A DNA stretch of 21,539 nucleotides. Origin: Acidobacteriaceae bacterium UBA1795 (lineage in GTDB: Bacteria > Acidobacteriota > Terriglobia > Terriglobales > Acidobacteriaceae). Shown piece after piece: positions 1 to 7,398 of this stretch; the first letter of the stretch is position 1, and each line of letters begins with the position of its first letter. A program made the translations under genes and the position numbers. The stretch is taken from positions 1 to 21,539 of the forward strand of contig DCFV01000116.1 of assembly GCA_002314435.1 (NCBI GenBank), written 5' to 3'. The notes under the pieces were generated by a model, which saw only the letters and a list, made by a program, of their open reading frames with translations, was not told the DNA's origin and ran no database searches.

Positions 1-576
1 CCGGGACTCAAGCTGTTTCGCGCGTTGGAGGCGACGTTGGGCCCGTTGCCGCTGGTGGCTGAGGATCTGGGCATCATTACGCCAGAGGTGGATGCACTGC
101 GGCAGGCGCTGGGGATGCCCGGTATGAAGGTCATCCAGTTTGGCTTCAGCGACAAGGGTGCGCACATCCATCTGCCGCACCGGTACACGGCAGACACGGT
201 GGCCTACACAGGTACGCACGACAACGACACCACGGTGGGTTGGTTGAGCACGGCGCCCGCTGCCGAGCGCATCGCGGCCGAGACCTACGTGGGCCGCGTG
301 CCTGTGGTCAAGAGCACGCCGCTGCAGGCTTGGCCGCTGGTGTGCGCGGTGGCAGCCAGCACGGCTGAAATCGCCGTGGCGCCAGCGCAGGATTTGCTGG
401 AATTGGGTTCGGAAGCACGCATGAACACACCGGCCGTGGCTTATGGCAACTGGAGTTGGCGCGCACCTGAGGACTGTTGGACGCCTCAGCTGGCCGAGCG
501 GCTGGCGTCGCTGGTTGAGGTCACCGACCGAGACAACGATCCGCTCGTCGTGCCTATATCGCCTGTGCAGTGCTGA
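1..576 (+). CDS. malQ: 4-alpha-glucanotransferase (amylomaltase), 3' part
   Basis: This is the C-terminal 191 residues of a GH77 4-alpha-glucanotransferase; the reading frame is open from base 1, so the start lies outside the window. The enzyme transfers maltooligosaccharide segments between alpha-1,4-glucans in cytoplasmic maltodextrin/glycogen metabolism. VAEDLGIITPEV (residues 19-30 of the fragment) is the GH77 motif that holds the general acid/base Glu, and THDNDT (about 72-77) holds the third catalytic Asp. The nucleophile Asp lies upstream of the window. The end MNTPAVAYGNWSWR fits the family's conserved C-terminal MNTPG...GNW.WR block, so the gene is complete at its 3' end. It is followed by 144 bp with a small hairpin and then a lipid kinase gene. 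Family assignment is firm; no sign of decay. Confidence 0.93.
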   Translation, partial: PGLKLFRALEATLGPLPLVAEDLGIITPEVDALRQALGMPGMKVIQFGFSDKGAHIHLPHRYTADTVAYTGTHDNDTTVGWLSTAPAAERIAAETYVGRVPVVKSTPLQAWPLVCAVAASTAEIAVAPAQDLLELGSEARMNTPAVAYGNWSWRAPEDCWTPQLAERLASLVEVTDRDNDPLVVPISPVQC

Positions 577-602
577 AGCACGGGCGAGGAGAGACGCGGC
601 CG

Positions 603-625
603 GTGCCGGAATGGATGCCCGGCAC
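603..625 (+). terminator. Hairpin after malQ, weak terminator candidate
   Basis: GTGCCGG (603-609) and CCGGCAC (619-625) form a perfect 7-bp stem with a 9-nt loop, 27 bp after the malQ stop. No T-run follows, so if it stops transcription it is not a classical intrinsic terminator. It may only be a 3'-end stabilising hairpin. Confidence 0.3.
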
Positions 626-720
626 AGAGTAAGCGGCATTTCCGAGCTGCGAACTCGCCCGCTCCTGCGAAGATGGATAATCATGACTGGCGGGCCGTAT
701 GCGCGCCGGCCTCATATCCG

Positions 721-1671
721 ATGCGTCGCGTTGCGCTGATCTACAACCCGGCTTCAGGACAAGTTTCTGCGCGGCGCTCCGCCGCGATTGAAAGCGTGCT
801 CGCCGTGCTGCGCGAGGCAGGCATAGAAGCCGAGGCCCTCGAGACCCATGCTCCGGGTAGCGCGCGCGCGCTCGCCCGCGCTGCAGTGCGCGGCGGCTAT
901 GACACGGTTCTCGCCTGCGGCGGCGACGGCACGGTACACGAGGTGCTGCAGTCGCTAGTGGGTACTGATGTGGCGCTGGGCGTAGTGCCGCTTGGTACGG
1001 CCAACGCGCTGGCGCAGAATCTGGGACTGGGTGCGTCACCTGTGCTGGCGGTGCGCACGCTGCTCACCGCGGTTCCCATGGCAGTGCCCGTGGGGCGCAT
1101 CTCTTATCTCGATGCGCAAGGCACGGAGCGGTCGCGCTACTTCACGGTGGCTGCGGGCGTGGGCGCCGATGCGCTGCTGATGAAGAGCATGGATGCGGAG
1201 CTGAAGCGCCGGCTGGGTTACGCGCTCTATATGTTCGAAGCGTTTCGTATATGGGCCACGCATCCCTTTCCGCTGTTTGAGGCGCGGTTCACGCGCTTCC
1301 CCAGCCGCACCGTGGATGCTGAGGAGATTTCGCAACTGCTGGCGGTGCGTGTGCGCTCGTTTGGCGGTGCGCTGGGCAGGCTGGCGCCGGGCGCCTCGGT
1401 GCGCAGTTCATCGCTCAGCCTTATCAGCTTTAAGACCCGCAACCGCTATCGCTATATGCGTTTCCTGCTGGCGGTCATCGCGGGGCGTCACACTTTTTCG
1501 CGTAATGTGGAACTGATTGAGGCAGAGACGGTGGAGTGTCGCCCGCGTAATGGCTCCAAAAGGCCCATCTATGTAGAGGCCGATGGAGAGGTGTTGGGGC
1601 GGCTGCCCGCGCGCATGGAGATGGCACGCGAAACCCTGACGCTGCTGGTGCCGCCGGGCGTGGAGCCGTAA
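721..1671 (+). CDS. Diacylglycerol kinase-type lipid kinase (YegS/DgkB-like)
   Basis: A 316-residue protein of the diacylglycerol/sphingosine kinase catalytic family, which phosphorylates lipid hydroxyls with ATP at the inner face of the membrane. It opens with MRRVALIYNPASGQ, the usual N-terminal strand and NPxSG loop. The nucleotide-binding GGDGTVHEV motif is near residues 67-75, followed by PLGTANALAQNL near 90-101. The C-terminal half is the typical beta-rich domain, ending in a YVEADGE segment. I chose ATG 721 because the protein then begins at the conserved first strand. An in-frame ATG at 673 would add 16 residues unlike the family; neither start has a strong ribosome binding site. The exact substrate cannot be told from sequence. 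The next gene starts 77 bp downstream after a candidate terminator, so it is probably transcribed separately. Confidence 0.88.
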   Translation: MRRVALIYNPASGQVSARRSAAIESVLAVLREAGIEAEALETHAPGSARALARAAVRGGYDTVLACGGDGTVHEVLQSLVGTDVALGVVPLGTANALAQNLGLGASPVLAVRTLLTAVPMAVPVGRISYLDAQGTERSRYFTVAAGVGADALLMKSMDAELKRRLGYALYMFEAFRIWATHPFPLFEARFTRFPSRTVDAEEISQLLAVRVRSFGGALGRLAPGASVRSSSLSLISFKTRNRYRYMRFLLAVIAGRHTFSRNVELIEAETVECRPRNGSKRPIYVEADGEVLGRLPARMEMARETLTLLVPPGVEP

Positions 1672-1705
1672 GGGAAGCAGGTCGTTTGCAGAGTCGCCGC
1701 CCGGA

Positions 1706-1730
1706 CTGCGATCATCGCAGCGAACTTTTT
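1706..1730 (+). terminator. Possible terminator of the lipid kinase gene
   Basis: CTGCGAT-C-ATCGCAG (1706-1720) is an almost perfect palindrome and can fold as a short stem. Five T residues follow at 1726-1730, five bases after the stem. The short stem and the gap before the T-run make this only a candidate. Confidence 0.4.
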
Positions 1731-1748
1731 CAGGCGGAGGGCCTGGGC

Positions 1749-2681
1749 ATGAAATCATTGTTCTATGTTGCGGTGGGGTTGTTGTGTGCCGTGGGTGCGG
1801 CTTCATCAATGAACGCGCAAAAGTCTGCATGGGAGCCTGCGCCGGGGCACGTGACGTTGCCGTTGTGGCCGGGCACGGCGCCGGGCGCGCCAACGAATCT
1901 GCCGCCCGAAGTGGACACAACCACGGCGAAGGATAATCTGATCGCGGGGCGGCCGCTTGTACGGCTCGGCAATGTGTCCGCGCCCACGCTGACCGTGTAC
2001 CCGCCGAAAGGCGCGAACTCGGGCGCGGCGGTGGTCGTGTTTCCCGGCGGTGGTTATCAGATTCTCGCCATCGATCTTGAAGGCACCGAGGTGTGCGACT
2101 GGCTGAACTCAGCCGGTGTGACCTGTGTGCTGGTGAAGTATCGCGTGCCGAATACGGGTCCGTATCCCAAGTCCGCGGCGGCCTTGCAGGATGCGCAGCG
2201 CGCAGTGGGCTTGGTGCGGCAGCATGCGGCCGAGTGGGGCATCGACCCGAAGCGTGTGGGCGTGCTGGGCTTTTCGGCGGGCGGGCATCTCTCCGCGGCT
2301 GTCAGCACGCACTATGACAAGCGTCTCTACGATGCAGTGGATGATGCTGACAAGCTCAGCTGCCGGCCAGACTTTGCCGTTGTGGTGTATCCGGGCTATC
2401 TGGCGCTGGAAGAGCAGAACATGGCGACAAATCCTGAGATTCATCCGACGGCGGACACGCCGCCCACCTTCATTGTGCAGGCGGAGAACGATCCGGTGCA
2501 CGTGGAGAATGCGACCAACTACTTTCTCCAGTTGAAGCAGGTGAAGGTGCCTGCGGAACTGCACGTCTACGCCGAAGGCGGGCACGGCTATGGCCTGCGG
2601 CCCACCGAACTGCCAGTGACGGCCTGGCCGCGGATGGTGGAGACGTGGCTGCGCACCATTCATGTGCTCGCGGGAAACTAG
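1749..2681 (+). CDS. Secreted alpha/beta-hydrolase, acetyl/feruloyl-esterase type
   Basis: A 310-residue exported esterase. GGAGG (1736-1740) lies 8 nt before ATG 1749, and the resulting N-terminus MKSLFYVAVGLLCAVGAASS is a Sec signal peptide, so longer starts are rejected. The fold markers are in order: oxyanion loop FPGGGY (98-103), nucleophile GFSAGG with Ser176, acid loop ENDPV with Asp248, and GGHGYG with His279. This arrangement, with PGGGY replacing the HGGG of lipases, resembles the acetylxylan/feruloyl-esterase-like hydrolases (BD-FAE type) that remove acyl groups from plant polysaccharides. That substrate is an inference from family resemblance. Only two bases separate its stop from mogA, so the two are probably cotranscribed although their functions look unrelated. 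Confidence 0.85.
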   Translation: MKSLFYVAVGLLCAVGAASSMNAQKSAWEPAPGHVTLPLWPGTAPGAPTNLPPEVDTTTAKDNLIAGRPLVRLGNVSAPTLTVYPPKGANSGAAVVVFPGGGYQILAIDLEGTEVCDWLNSAGVTCVLVKYRVPNTGPYPKSAAALQDAQRAVGLVRQHAAEWGIDPKRVGVLGFSAGGHLSAAVSTHYDKRLYDAVDDADKLSCRPDFAVVVYPGYLALEEQNMATNPEIHPTADTPPTFIVQAENDPVHVENATNYFLQLKQVKVPAELHVYAEGGHGYGLRPTELPVTAWPRMVETWLRTIHVLAGN

Positions 2682-2683
2682 CT

Positions 2684-3163
2684 ATGCTGCTTGCTGTGCT
2701 CACCGTTTCCGACCGCTGCTCGCGGGGCCTCGCGCAGGACACAGCCGGCCCCGCAGCAGTGGCGCTTCTGCGCGCGCGCTGGCCCGCTGCGAAGATCGCT
2801 ACGGCGTTGGTGCCCGACGAGGAAGACCAGATTGCTGCGCAACTGGAAGGTTGGGCCGCGCACGGGGCAGCACTGATCCTTACCGCAGGCGGCACCGGCC
2901 TGAGCCCGCGCGACCGTACGCCAGAGGCCACGCGGCGCGTGCTGGAACGTGAAGCGCCGGGACTGGCCGAGGCCATGCGCGCGCGGGGAGCAGAGAAGAA
3001 TCTGCGGGCGTGGCTTTCGCGCGGAGTTGCAGGGTTGCGGGGCAGCACACTCATCGTCAATCTGCCTGGCAGCCTGCGCGGCACCGAAGAGAGCCTACAG
3101 GTGTTGCTGCCCCTGCTGGAGCATGCGCTGGATACGGCCGCAGGGCGCGACTCGCACGTGTAA
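2684..3163 (+). CDS. mogA: Molybdopterin adenylyltransferase (MogA/MoaB family)
   Basis: A 159-residue protein of the MogA/MoaB family, which adenylylates molybdopterin so that molybdate can be inserted by MoeA. Visible hallmarks are LTVSDRCSRG at 6-15 (the SDR of the family), the nucleotide/pterin-binding TAGGTGLSPRD (67-77) followed by TPEAT, and the NLPGS loop (126-130). Start ATG 2684 is chosen because it places the protein at its first conserved strand and lies two bases after the stop of the upstream esterase, suggesting coupled translation. An upstream in-frame ATG at 2645 would overlap that gene by 37 bp. Context matters: the Mo enzyme MsrP is encoded 1.4 kb downstream on the same strand. 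MogA and MoaB are hard to separate by sequence alone; the motif set fits either. Confidence 0.88.
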   Translation: MLLAVLTVSDRCSRGLAQDTAGPAAVALLRARWPAAKIATALVPDEEDQIAAQLEGWAAHGAALILTAGGTGLSPRDRTPEATRRVLEREAPGLAEAMRARGAEKNLRAWLSRGVAGLRGSTLIVNLPGSLRGTEESLQVLLPLLEHALDTAAGRDSHV

Positions 3164-3193
3164 CGGCTCGCGTACATCAATCTGGTTCGTTAA

Positions 3194-3247
3194 GGAATTT
3201 GGCGAAGTTGGGAGGTGAGCGGCAAAGCAAACGCTTTCCAAAATTCC
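3194..3247. promoter_or_regulatory. Nested inverted repeats, candidate LacI-type operator
   Basis: AAAGC-AAAC-GCTTT (3224-3237) is a perfect 5-bp inverted repeat around a 4-base centre, resembling the AT-flanked CG-centred operators of LacI-family regulators. It sits inside a wider pair, GGAATTTGG (3194-3202) and CCAAAATTCC (3238-3247), complementary except for one extra A. The element is about 140 bp upstream of a LacI-family gene, so autoregulation is plausible but is an inference. Confidence 0.4.
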
Positions 3248-3345
3248 CTGTGTCTGCACCTCAGCACCCCTGGCGCAGACTCGAAGAAGCCCGCCAAGTT
3301 CAATCAAAAGCGCCTCTTTTCGTGGTTTGGCCGCCGCTCGGCCCC

Positions 3346-3375
3346 TTGAGAAACACGAGAAAAAGAGAGTAATAT
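3346..3375 (+). promoter_or_regulatory. Candidate promoter of the LacI-family gene, leaderless
   Basis: TTGAGA (3346-3351) and TAATAT (3370-3375) are separated by 18 bp. The first matches TTGACA at 5 of 6 positions; the second fits the looser TANNNT form of a -10 box. Transcription would begin about 3382, two or three bases before the GTG start at 3385, leaving no room for a ribosome binding site. Confidence 0.45.
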
Positions 3376-3384
3376 CATTGCATC

Positions 3385-4485
3385 GTGAGCCCAGCCAAAA
3401 GCAGCCCCTCCGACCATCGCAGGCCCGGAACTGCCAGCATCCGTGACGTGGCGCAGCGCGCCGGCGTTTCCATTGCCACAGTCTCCCGCGCCGTCAACAA
3501 TATTCCCACCGTCAACGCTGAACTCGCTCGCCGCGTTTGGAAGGCGATCGAAGAGGTTGGTTACCTGCCGAATACGCAGGCACGGGCACTGGTCTCCGGT
3601 CGCAGCCGCCTGCTGGGCCTCATCGTCTCAGAAATCACAAATCCGTTTTTTCCGGAATTGATTCAAGAGTTCGAAAACCTGGCAGTGGCGCAGGGATACG
3701 AGGTGCTGATCGGCTCCACCAACTACGATCCGGCGCGCACGGAGAGCTTGATGCGTCGCCTGCTTCAGCGTAACGTGGACGGCGTGGCGGTGATGACCTT
3801 CGGCGTGGAAGAGGAACTGGTGAAGCAGTTGGTGGAGAGGGAGTTTCCCCTGGTGTTTGTGGATGCCGGGCCCGATCTGCCCAATATCCGACTGGTGCAG
3901 CCGGACTATGCCGAAGGGATTCGCCAGGGTGTGCAGCATCTGGCCGCGCTCGGCCACCGGCACATGGCCTTCATCAGCGGGCCGATGCAGCAGCGCTCCC
4001 CCAAGGCGCGTCGCGAAGCGTTCCTGAAATCGATGTGCGAACTGGGCCTGACGGTTCCGCCCGAGCACTTGGTAGAAGGCACGCACACGATGGAGGGTGG
4101 CATCGCCGCCATGGAGCAACTGCTGACGCTGAGCGAGTTGCCCACGGCCGTCATGTGCTCCAACGACATGACCGCGATCGGCGCGTTGCACGCGCTCTAT
4201 CGCACCACGCACCGCGTGCCGGATGACATTTCCGTGGTGGGCTTTGACGATATCCACCTTGCGCAGTTCATGCTGCCGCCGCTCACCACTGTGCAGATGG
4301 CTTGCCACGATCTGGCCGCGGCCGCTGTTGAGGGTTTGCGAGCCGGCATTGAGCCGGACCATCCGAAGCACGCAAAGAGGGAATGGCGGATTCCTACGCA
4401 CCTCGTGGTACGGCAATCCACTGCATTTCCGCGCGGAAGCTTGCCGGCACAGCTGAGCGGCGCCGGTACTATCCACAATGCCTGA
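3385..4485 (+). CDS. LacI-family transcriptional regulator
   Basis: A 366-residue LacI/GalR regulator. The N-terminal helix-turn-helix IRDVAQRAGVSIATVSRAVN (19-38) binds DNA, the hinge LPNTQARALVSG (61-72) inserts in the minor groove, and from about residue 76 (LLGLIVSEITNPFF) comes the periplasmic-binding-protein-like sugar-sensing domain. The start is constrained: the frame has a TAA at 3370-3372 and GTG 3385 is the first possible start codon after it. No Shine-Dalgarno is present; the nearest purine run is about 17 nt away. The ligand cannot be predicted. The neighbours are mogA and msrP, not sugar transport genes, so its targets may lie elsewhere or include its own promoter, where a candidate operator is seen. 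Confidence 0.93.
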   Translation: MSPAKSSPSDHRRPGTASIRDVAQRAGVSIATVSRAVNNIPTVNAELARRVWKAIEEVGYLPNTQARALVSGRSRLLGLIVSEITNPFFPELIQEFENLAVAQGYEVLIGSTNYDPARTESLMRRLLQRNVDGVAVMTFGVEEELVKQLVEREFPLVFVDAGPDLPNIRLVQPDYAEGIRQGVQHLAALGHRHMAFISGPMQQRSPKARREAFLKSMCELGLTVPPEHLVEGTHTMEGGIAAMEQLLTLSELPTAVMCSNDMTAIGALHALYRTTHRVPDDISVVGFDDIHLAQFMLPPLTTVQMACHDLAAAAVEGLRAGIEPDHPKHAKREWRIPTHLVVRQSTAFPRGSLPAQLSGAGTIHNA

Positions 4486-4505
4486 AGGGTTTCTGTAACC
4501 TTCCC

Positions 4506-4527
4506 GGGCGGGTGGGAGTCTAATGGG
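4506..4527 (+). other. Four GGG runs, possible G-quadruplex before msrP
   Basis: Four GGG runs (4506-4508, 4510-4512, 4514-4516, 4525-4527) with loops of 1, 1 and 8 bases lie in the 76-bp gap between the LacI gene and msrP, on the msrP coding strand. The run overlaps an alternative msrP ATG at 4523. Such a motif could fold in DNA or mRNA; in high-GC DNA it may also be chance. Confidence 0.3.
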
Positions 4528-4561
4528 TGCAGTCACGATTTCCCCCGTGCGAGGTCGTACC

Positions 4562-5533
4562 ATGCTTATCGGCAAGCCGTCGGACCTCCCCTCGTCCGCC
4601 ATCACATCGAAAGACCAGTACCTGAATCGCCGCCGCTTTTTGCGCGGCGCAGCCGCCGCAGGCGCTGCCGCTCTGGGCGCGAGCCGCGTGGCCGATATAC
4701 TCTCGCCGCGTACTGCCGCGCGCGCCGGCACAAAGCTGCAGACGGTGAAGAGTCCGCTGACCACCACGGGCGAGCAGCTTACCAGCTACGATGACATCAC
4801 CCACTACAACAACTTCTACGAGTTTGGCGTGGACAAGGGCGACCCGGTGAAGAATGCGGGGATTCTGCCCACGCGGCCGTGGACGGTGCGCGTCGAAGGA
4901 TTGGTGAAACAGCCCAAGACCTTCGACATCGAAACCCTGCTTAAGCTTCGCCCGCTCGAGGACCGCATCTATCGACATCGGTGCGTGGAAGCGTGGAGCA
5001 TGGTGATTCCGTGGGTTGGTTACTCGCTCTCAGAATTCATCGGACAGTGTGAGCCGCTCAGCAAGGCGAAATACGTGCAGTTTCTCAGCTACTATGACAA
5101 ACACGTGGAGAAGTGGACCAACGAGTCGAGCATCTTCTGGCCTTACACCGAGGGACTGCGCATGGATGAGGCGATGAACCCGCTCGCGTTGCTCACGTTT
5201 GGCCTCTACGGCGAGGTGCTGCCCAATCAGGATGGTGCGCCGGTGCGCATCGTGGTGCCGTGGAAGTACGGCTTCAAGTCAGCCAAATCGATCGTTGCTG
5301 TGCGCTTCCTTGAGAAGCAGCCGCCCACCACATGGAGCCAACAAAACGCGCAGGAATACGGCTTCTACTCCAACGTGAACCCCAGCGTCGATCACCCGCG
5401 TTGGAGCCAGAAGACCGAGCGCCGTATCGGACAGCCGTTCTATGCGCAGCGCCGCATGACGCTGATGTTCAACGGCTATGCGGACCAGGTGGCCGGGCTC
5501 TACAAGGGCATGGATCTGCGGGCGAACTACTGA
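4562..5533 (+). CDS. msrP: Protein-methionine-sulfoxide reductase catalytic subunit MsrP (YedY)
   Basis: A 323-residue periplasmic molybdoenzyme of the sulfite-oxidase fold that repairs oxidised methionines in envelope proteins. NRRRFLRG (22-29) followed by an Ala/Gly-rich stretch is a twin-arginine signal, consistent with export after Mo-cofactor loading. HYNNFYEFG (81-89) and RHRCVEAWSMVIPWVGY, with Mo-ligating Cys141, are MsrP hallmarks. I chose ATG 4562, preceded by GAGG at 4551-4554, because MLIGKPSDLPSS matches the start of homologues. An ATG at 4523 would add 13 residues and has a GGGAG only 4 nt upstream. msrQ follows after 18 bp and supplies electrons. The mogA gene upstream acts in Mo-cofactor maturation. 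Confidence 0.93.
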   Translation: MLIGKPSDLPSSAITSKDQYLNRRRFLRGAAAAGAAALGASRVADILSPRTAARAGTKLQTVKSPLTTTGEQLTSYDDITHYNNFYEFGVDKGDPVKNAGILPTRPWTVRVEGLVKQPKTFDIETLLKLRPLEDRIYRHRCVEAWSMVIPWVGYSLSEFIGQCEPLSKAKYVQFLSYYDKHVEKWTNESSIFWPYTEGLRMDEAMNPLALLTFGLYGEVLPNQDGAPVRIVVPWKYGFKSAKSIVAVRFLEKQPPTTWSQQNAQEYGFYSNVNPSVDHPRWSQKTERRIGQPFYAQRRMTLMFNGYADQVAGLYKGMDLRANY

Positions 5534-5551
5534 GGCGTTGACTCGACACGC

Positions 5552-6169
5552 ATGAATCGCACGACTCTTGTACTTCTGAAGACGCTGACGTGGATCGCAT
5601 GCCTGGCGCCTGTCGCATGGCTGGTGTACGGCGCGGTGACCAACTCGCTCGGGCCGGACCCGACGGCGGCCATTACCTTTGCCACCGGCCTCACCACGCT
5701 GCGGCTGCTCACCCTGTCGCTGGCTATCACACCGCTGCGGCAGCTGTTTCCGCGTCTCAGCTGGCTCATCAAATTCCGGCGGCTGCTGGGGCTGTTCGCG
5801 TTCTTTTATGCCACGCTGCACCTGATGACGTGGGTCGCGCTCTACACAGCGTTTGATGTGAACGCGATGAACTCGGACATTGTGAAGCGCCGCTTCATCA
5901 CTGTGGGCGTGCTGGCATGGTTGCTGCTCTTTCCACTCACGGCCACATCCACCAACTGGGCCATCCGCAAGCTTGGTGGCAAGCGCTGGAACCGCCTGCA
6001 CAAGCTGGTCTACTTCGCGGCTGTGTGCAGCATCGTTCACTACTGGTGGCAGGTGAAGACCGGCGTACTGACGCCGTTGCCGATGACGGTGGTGCTGACG
6101 GTGCTTCTCGCGGCGCGGCCCGTGCTGGCGGTTTGGAAGCGGCGGCGGGTGGCTGTGGCTGCGGCGTGA
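5552..6169 (+). CDS. msrQ: MsrQ, heme-containing membrane subunit of MsrPQ (YedZ)
   Basis: A 205-residue polytopic membrane protein of the ferric-reductase-like transmembrane family. About six hydrophobic helices are visible, and the heme-ligand candidates are His90 (YATLHLMTW), His150 (WNRLHKLVYF) and His163 (SIVHYWWQVK). It carries electrons from the respiratory chain or flavin reductase across the membrane to MsrP. It begins 18 bp after msrP with no good ribosome binding site of its own, so translation is probably coupled to msrP. Its stop is only 9 bp from the stop of the convergent lipoprotein gene, with no visible terminator between them, so transcripts may overlap at their ends. Length matches the family (about 200 residues). 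Confidence 0.9.
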   Translation: MNRTTLVLLKTLTWIACLAPVAWLVYGAVTNSLGPDPTAAITFATGLTTLRLLTLSLAITPLRQLFPRLSWLIKFRRLLGLFAFFYATLHLMTWVALYTAFDVNAMNSDIVKRRFITVGVLAWLLLFPLTATSTNWAIRKLGGKRWNRLHKLVYFAAVCSIVHYWWQVKTGVLTPLPMTVVLTVLLAARPVLAVWKRRRVAVAAA

Positions 6170-6178
6170 GCAGCAGGC

Positions 6179-7321
6179 TCAGGGACGAGGTTTGTGGGGG
6201 GCGCGGTTGAGAACCGCGTCGGCATTGTCAATGTCGCCGGAGACTTGAAGAGGGAACTCTTTGTCCCCGTAGAGCGAAATGGACACGGCGGAGTTGGTTC
6301 CACCGGATTCGTCGGCTCTTGCATCGTTGGCGCCGGAGACGCGCAGAAGATAGGTGCCTTCGGGGACAAATTCGAAGGAGAATTGTCCATCTTGGTCAAG
6401 AGAGGCGGTGCGCATCGACTCCCGGTCATCTGTGTAGAGGAGTTGTACGGTGCCGTGGAGAATCGCATGCCCGTCTGTGGCAGCGGTGACCGAGCCGGAG
6501 ACGGTGCGCAAGCCAGACAACGGGACCACGATCTCCAGCGAAGACAACTGCTCACCTGCGGCGACTTTGACGGAACTGGAGTCTTTCGGGCGCAAGACGT
6601 TACCAAGGCAGACGTAGAGGGTATTGTCTTGCGAGGCGGTCGGCAGCAGTGCGCACACCCTGTACTCGCCCGCAGGAATACCGGATACGGTGAAGCGGCC
6701 GTGGCTGTCGCTGACCGAGGGCAGTTGCCACGCACTGAGCAGGGAGACGCCGATGTTGCTCCAGGAACCGCCCTGGGATTTACGGGAGAGCACGAAATGC
6801 GCGCCGATGGCAGGAGAGCCATCGTCATAGAGTACCGTGCCGCCGATCTCTGATGCCCGCTCGATGATGATGGAGATTTCGCTGGTGCGATGCACTGAGA
6901 CTTTCACGGGAACGAGGTACTCTTTCCACTGTGCAATGGCATCGGCAGCACGCTCGGCATCGTTGGCCTTTGCCTCCAGGCGTGTTAAGTCGAGACCGCG
7001 TTCGGGATCCTGATAGCCGTCGATTGTGGCTGTCGCGTAGTACTGACCGGGCGGAACCGCTTCGAGAACGAACCTTCCGTCCAGATCGGTGCGAGTGCTG
7101 CCGACTGACGCGAAGGGATCGCCCTGTTCGAGAGTGGTGTCGCGGCTGGGGACTGCAATCAGTGTGACCACGGAAAATCGGGCGGGTTTGCCCGTGTCGG
7201 CGCATAGAACGATCCCGGTCACTCTCCCCTTGGTGGAATCAGGTTTCTGCTTGCGGTTTTCGCATCCACAGAGGGTCAACACAACCACGAAGAGCGCTGC
7301 CAGCAGTCGACGCCGCATCAT
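6179..7321 (-). CDS. Lipoprotein with three carboxypeptidase-regulatory-like repeats
   Basis: A 380-residue predicted envelope lipoprotein. The start is ATG 7321: GGGGAG lies 9 nt upstream and the protein then begins MMRRRLLAALFVVVLTLCGC, a signal peptide ending in a lipobox-like LCGC with Cys20 as lipid anchor. An ATG at 7342 would add seven polar residues. Three copies of the same motif follow: DGRFVLEAVPPGQYYAT (81-97), HGRFTVSGIPAGEYRVC (208-224) and DGQFSFEFVPEGTYLLRV (311-328). This D/HGxF-xVPxGxY pattern is characteristic of carboxypeptidase-regulatory/Cna-B-like beta-sandwich domains, which are common in acidobacterial surface proteins. No catalytic domain is seen, so binding or a structural role is likelier than an enzyme. 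It follows rnhB on the same strand after 77 bp. Confidence 0.8.
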   Translation of the reverse strand: MMRRRLLAALFVVVLTLCGCENRKQKPDSTKGRVTGIVLCADTGKPARFSVVTLIAVPSRDTTLEQGDPFASVGSTRTDLDGRFVLEAVPPGQYYATATIDGYQDPERGLDLTRLEAKANDAERAADAIAQWKEYLVPVKVSVHRTSEISIIIERASEIGGTVLYDDGSPAIGAHFVLSRKSQGGSWSNIGVSLLSAWQLPSVSDSHGRFTVSGIPAGEYRVCALLPTASQDNTLYVCLGNVLRPKDSSSVKVAAGEQLSSLEIVVPLSGLRTVSGSVTAATDGHAILHGTVQLLYTDDRESMRTASLDQDGQFSFEFVPEGTYLLRVSGANDARADESGGTNSAVSISLYGDKEFPLQVSGDIDNADAVLNRAPHKPRP

Positions 7322-7398
7322 TCGATCAAGCTCCCCATGCATCGGGAGAATTCTAGTGCATCGACCGTCCAGCTAAGTCGGCAGTACCGAACTGAGGC

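Noticed and set aside
3628..4767. 379-codon open frame antisense to the LacI gene
   Set aside because: It mirrors the LacI and msrP coding strand, has no ribosome binding site and no recognisable protein features; high GC codon bias leaves such frames open.
5279..6040. 253-codon minus-strand frame over msrP-msrQ
   Set aside because: Gln/Arg-rich translation opposite two conserved genes; no start signal.
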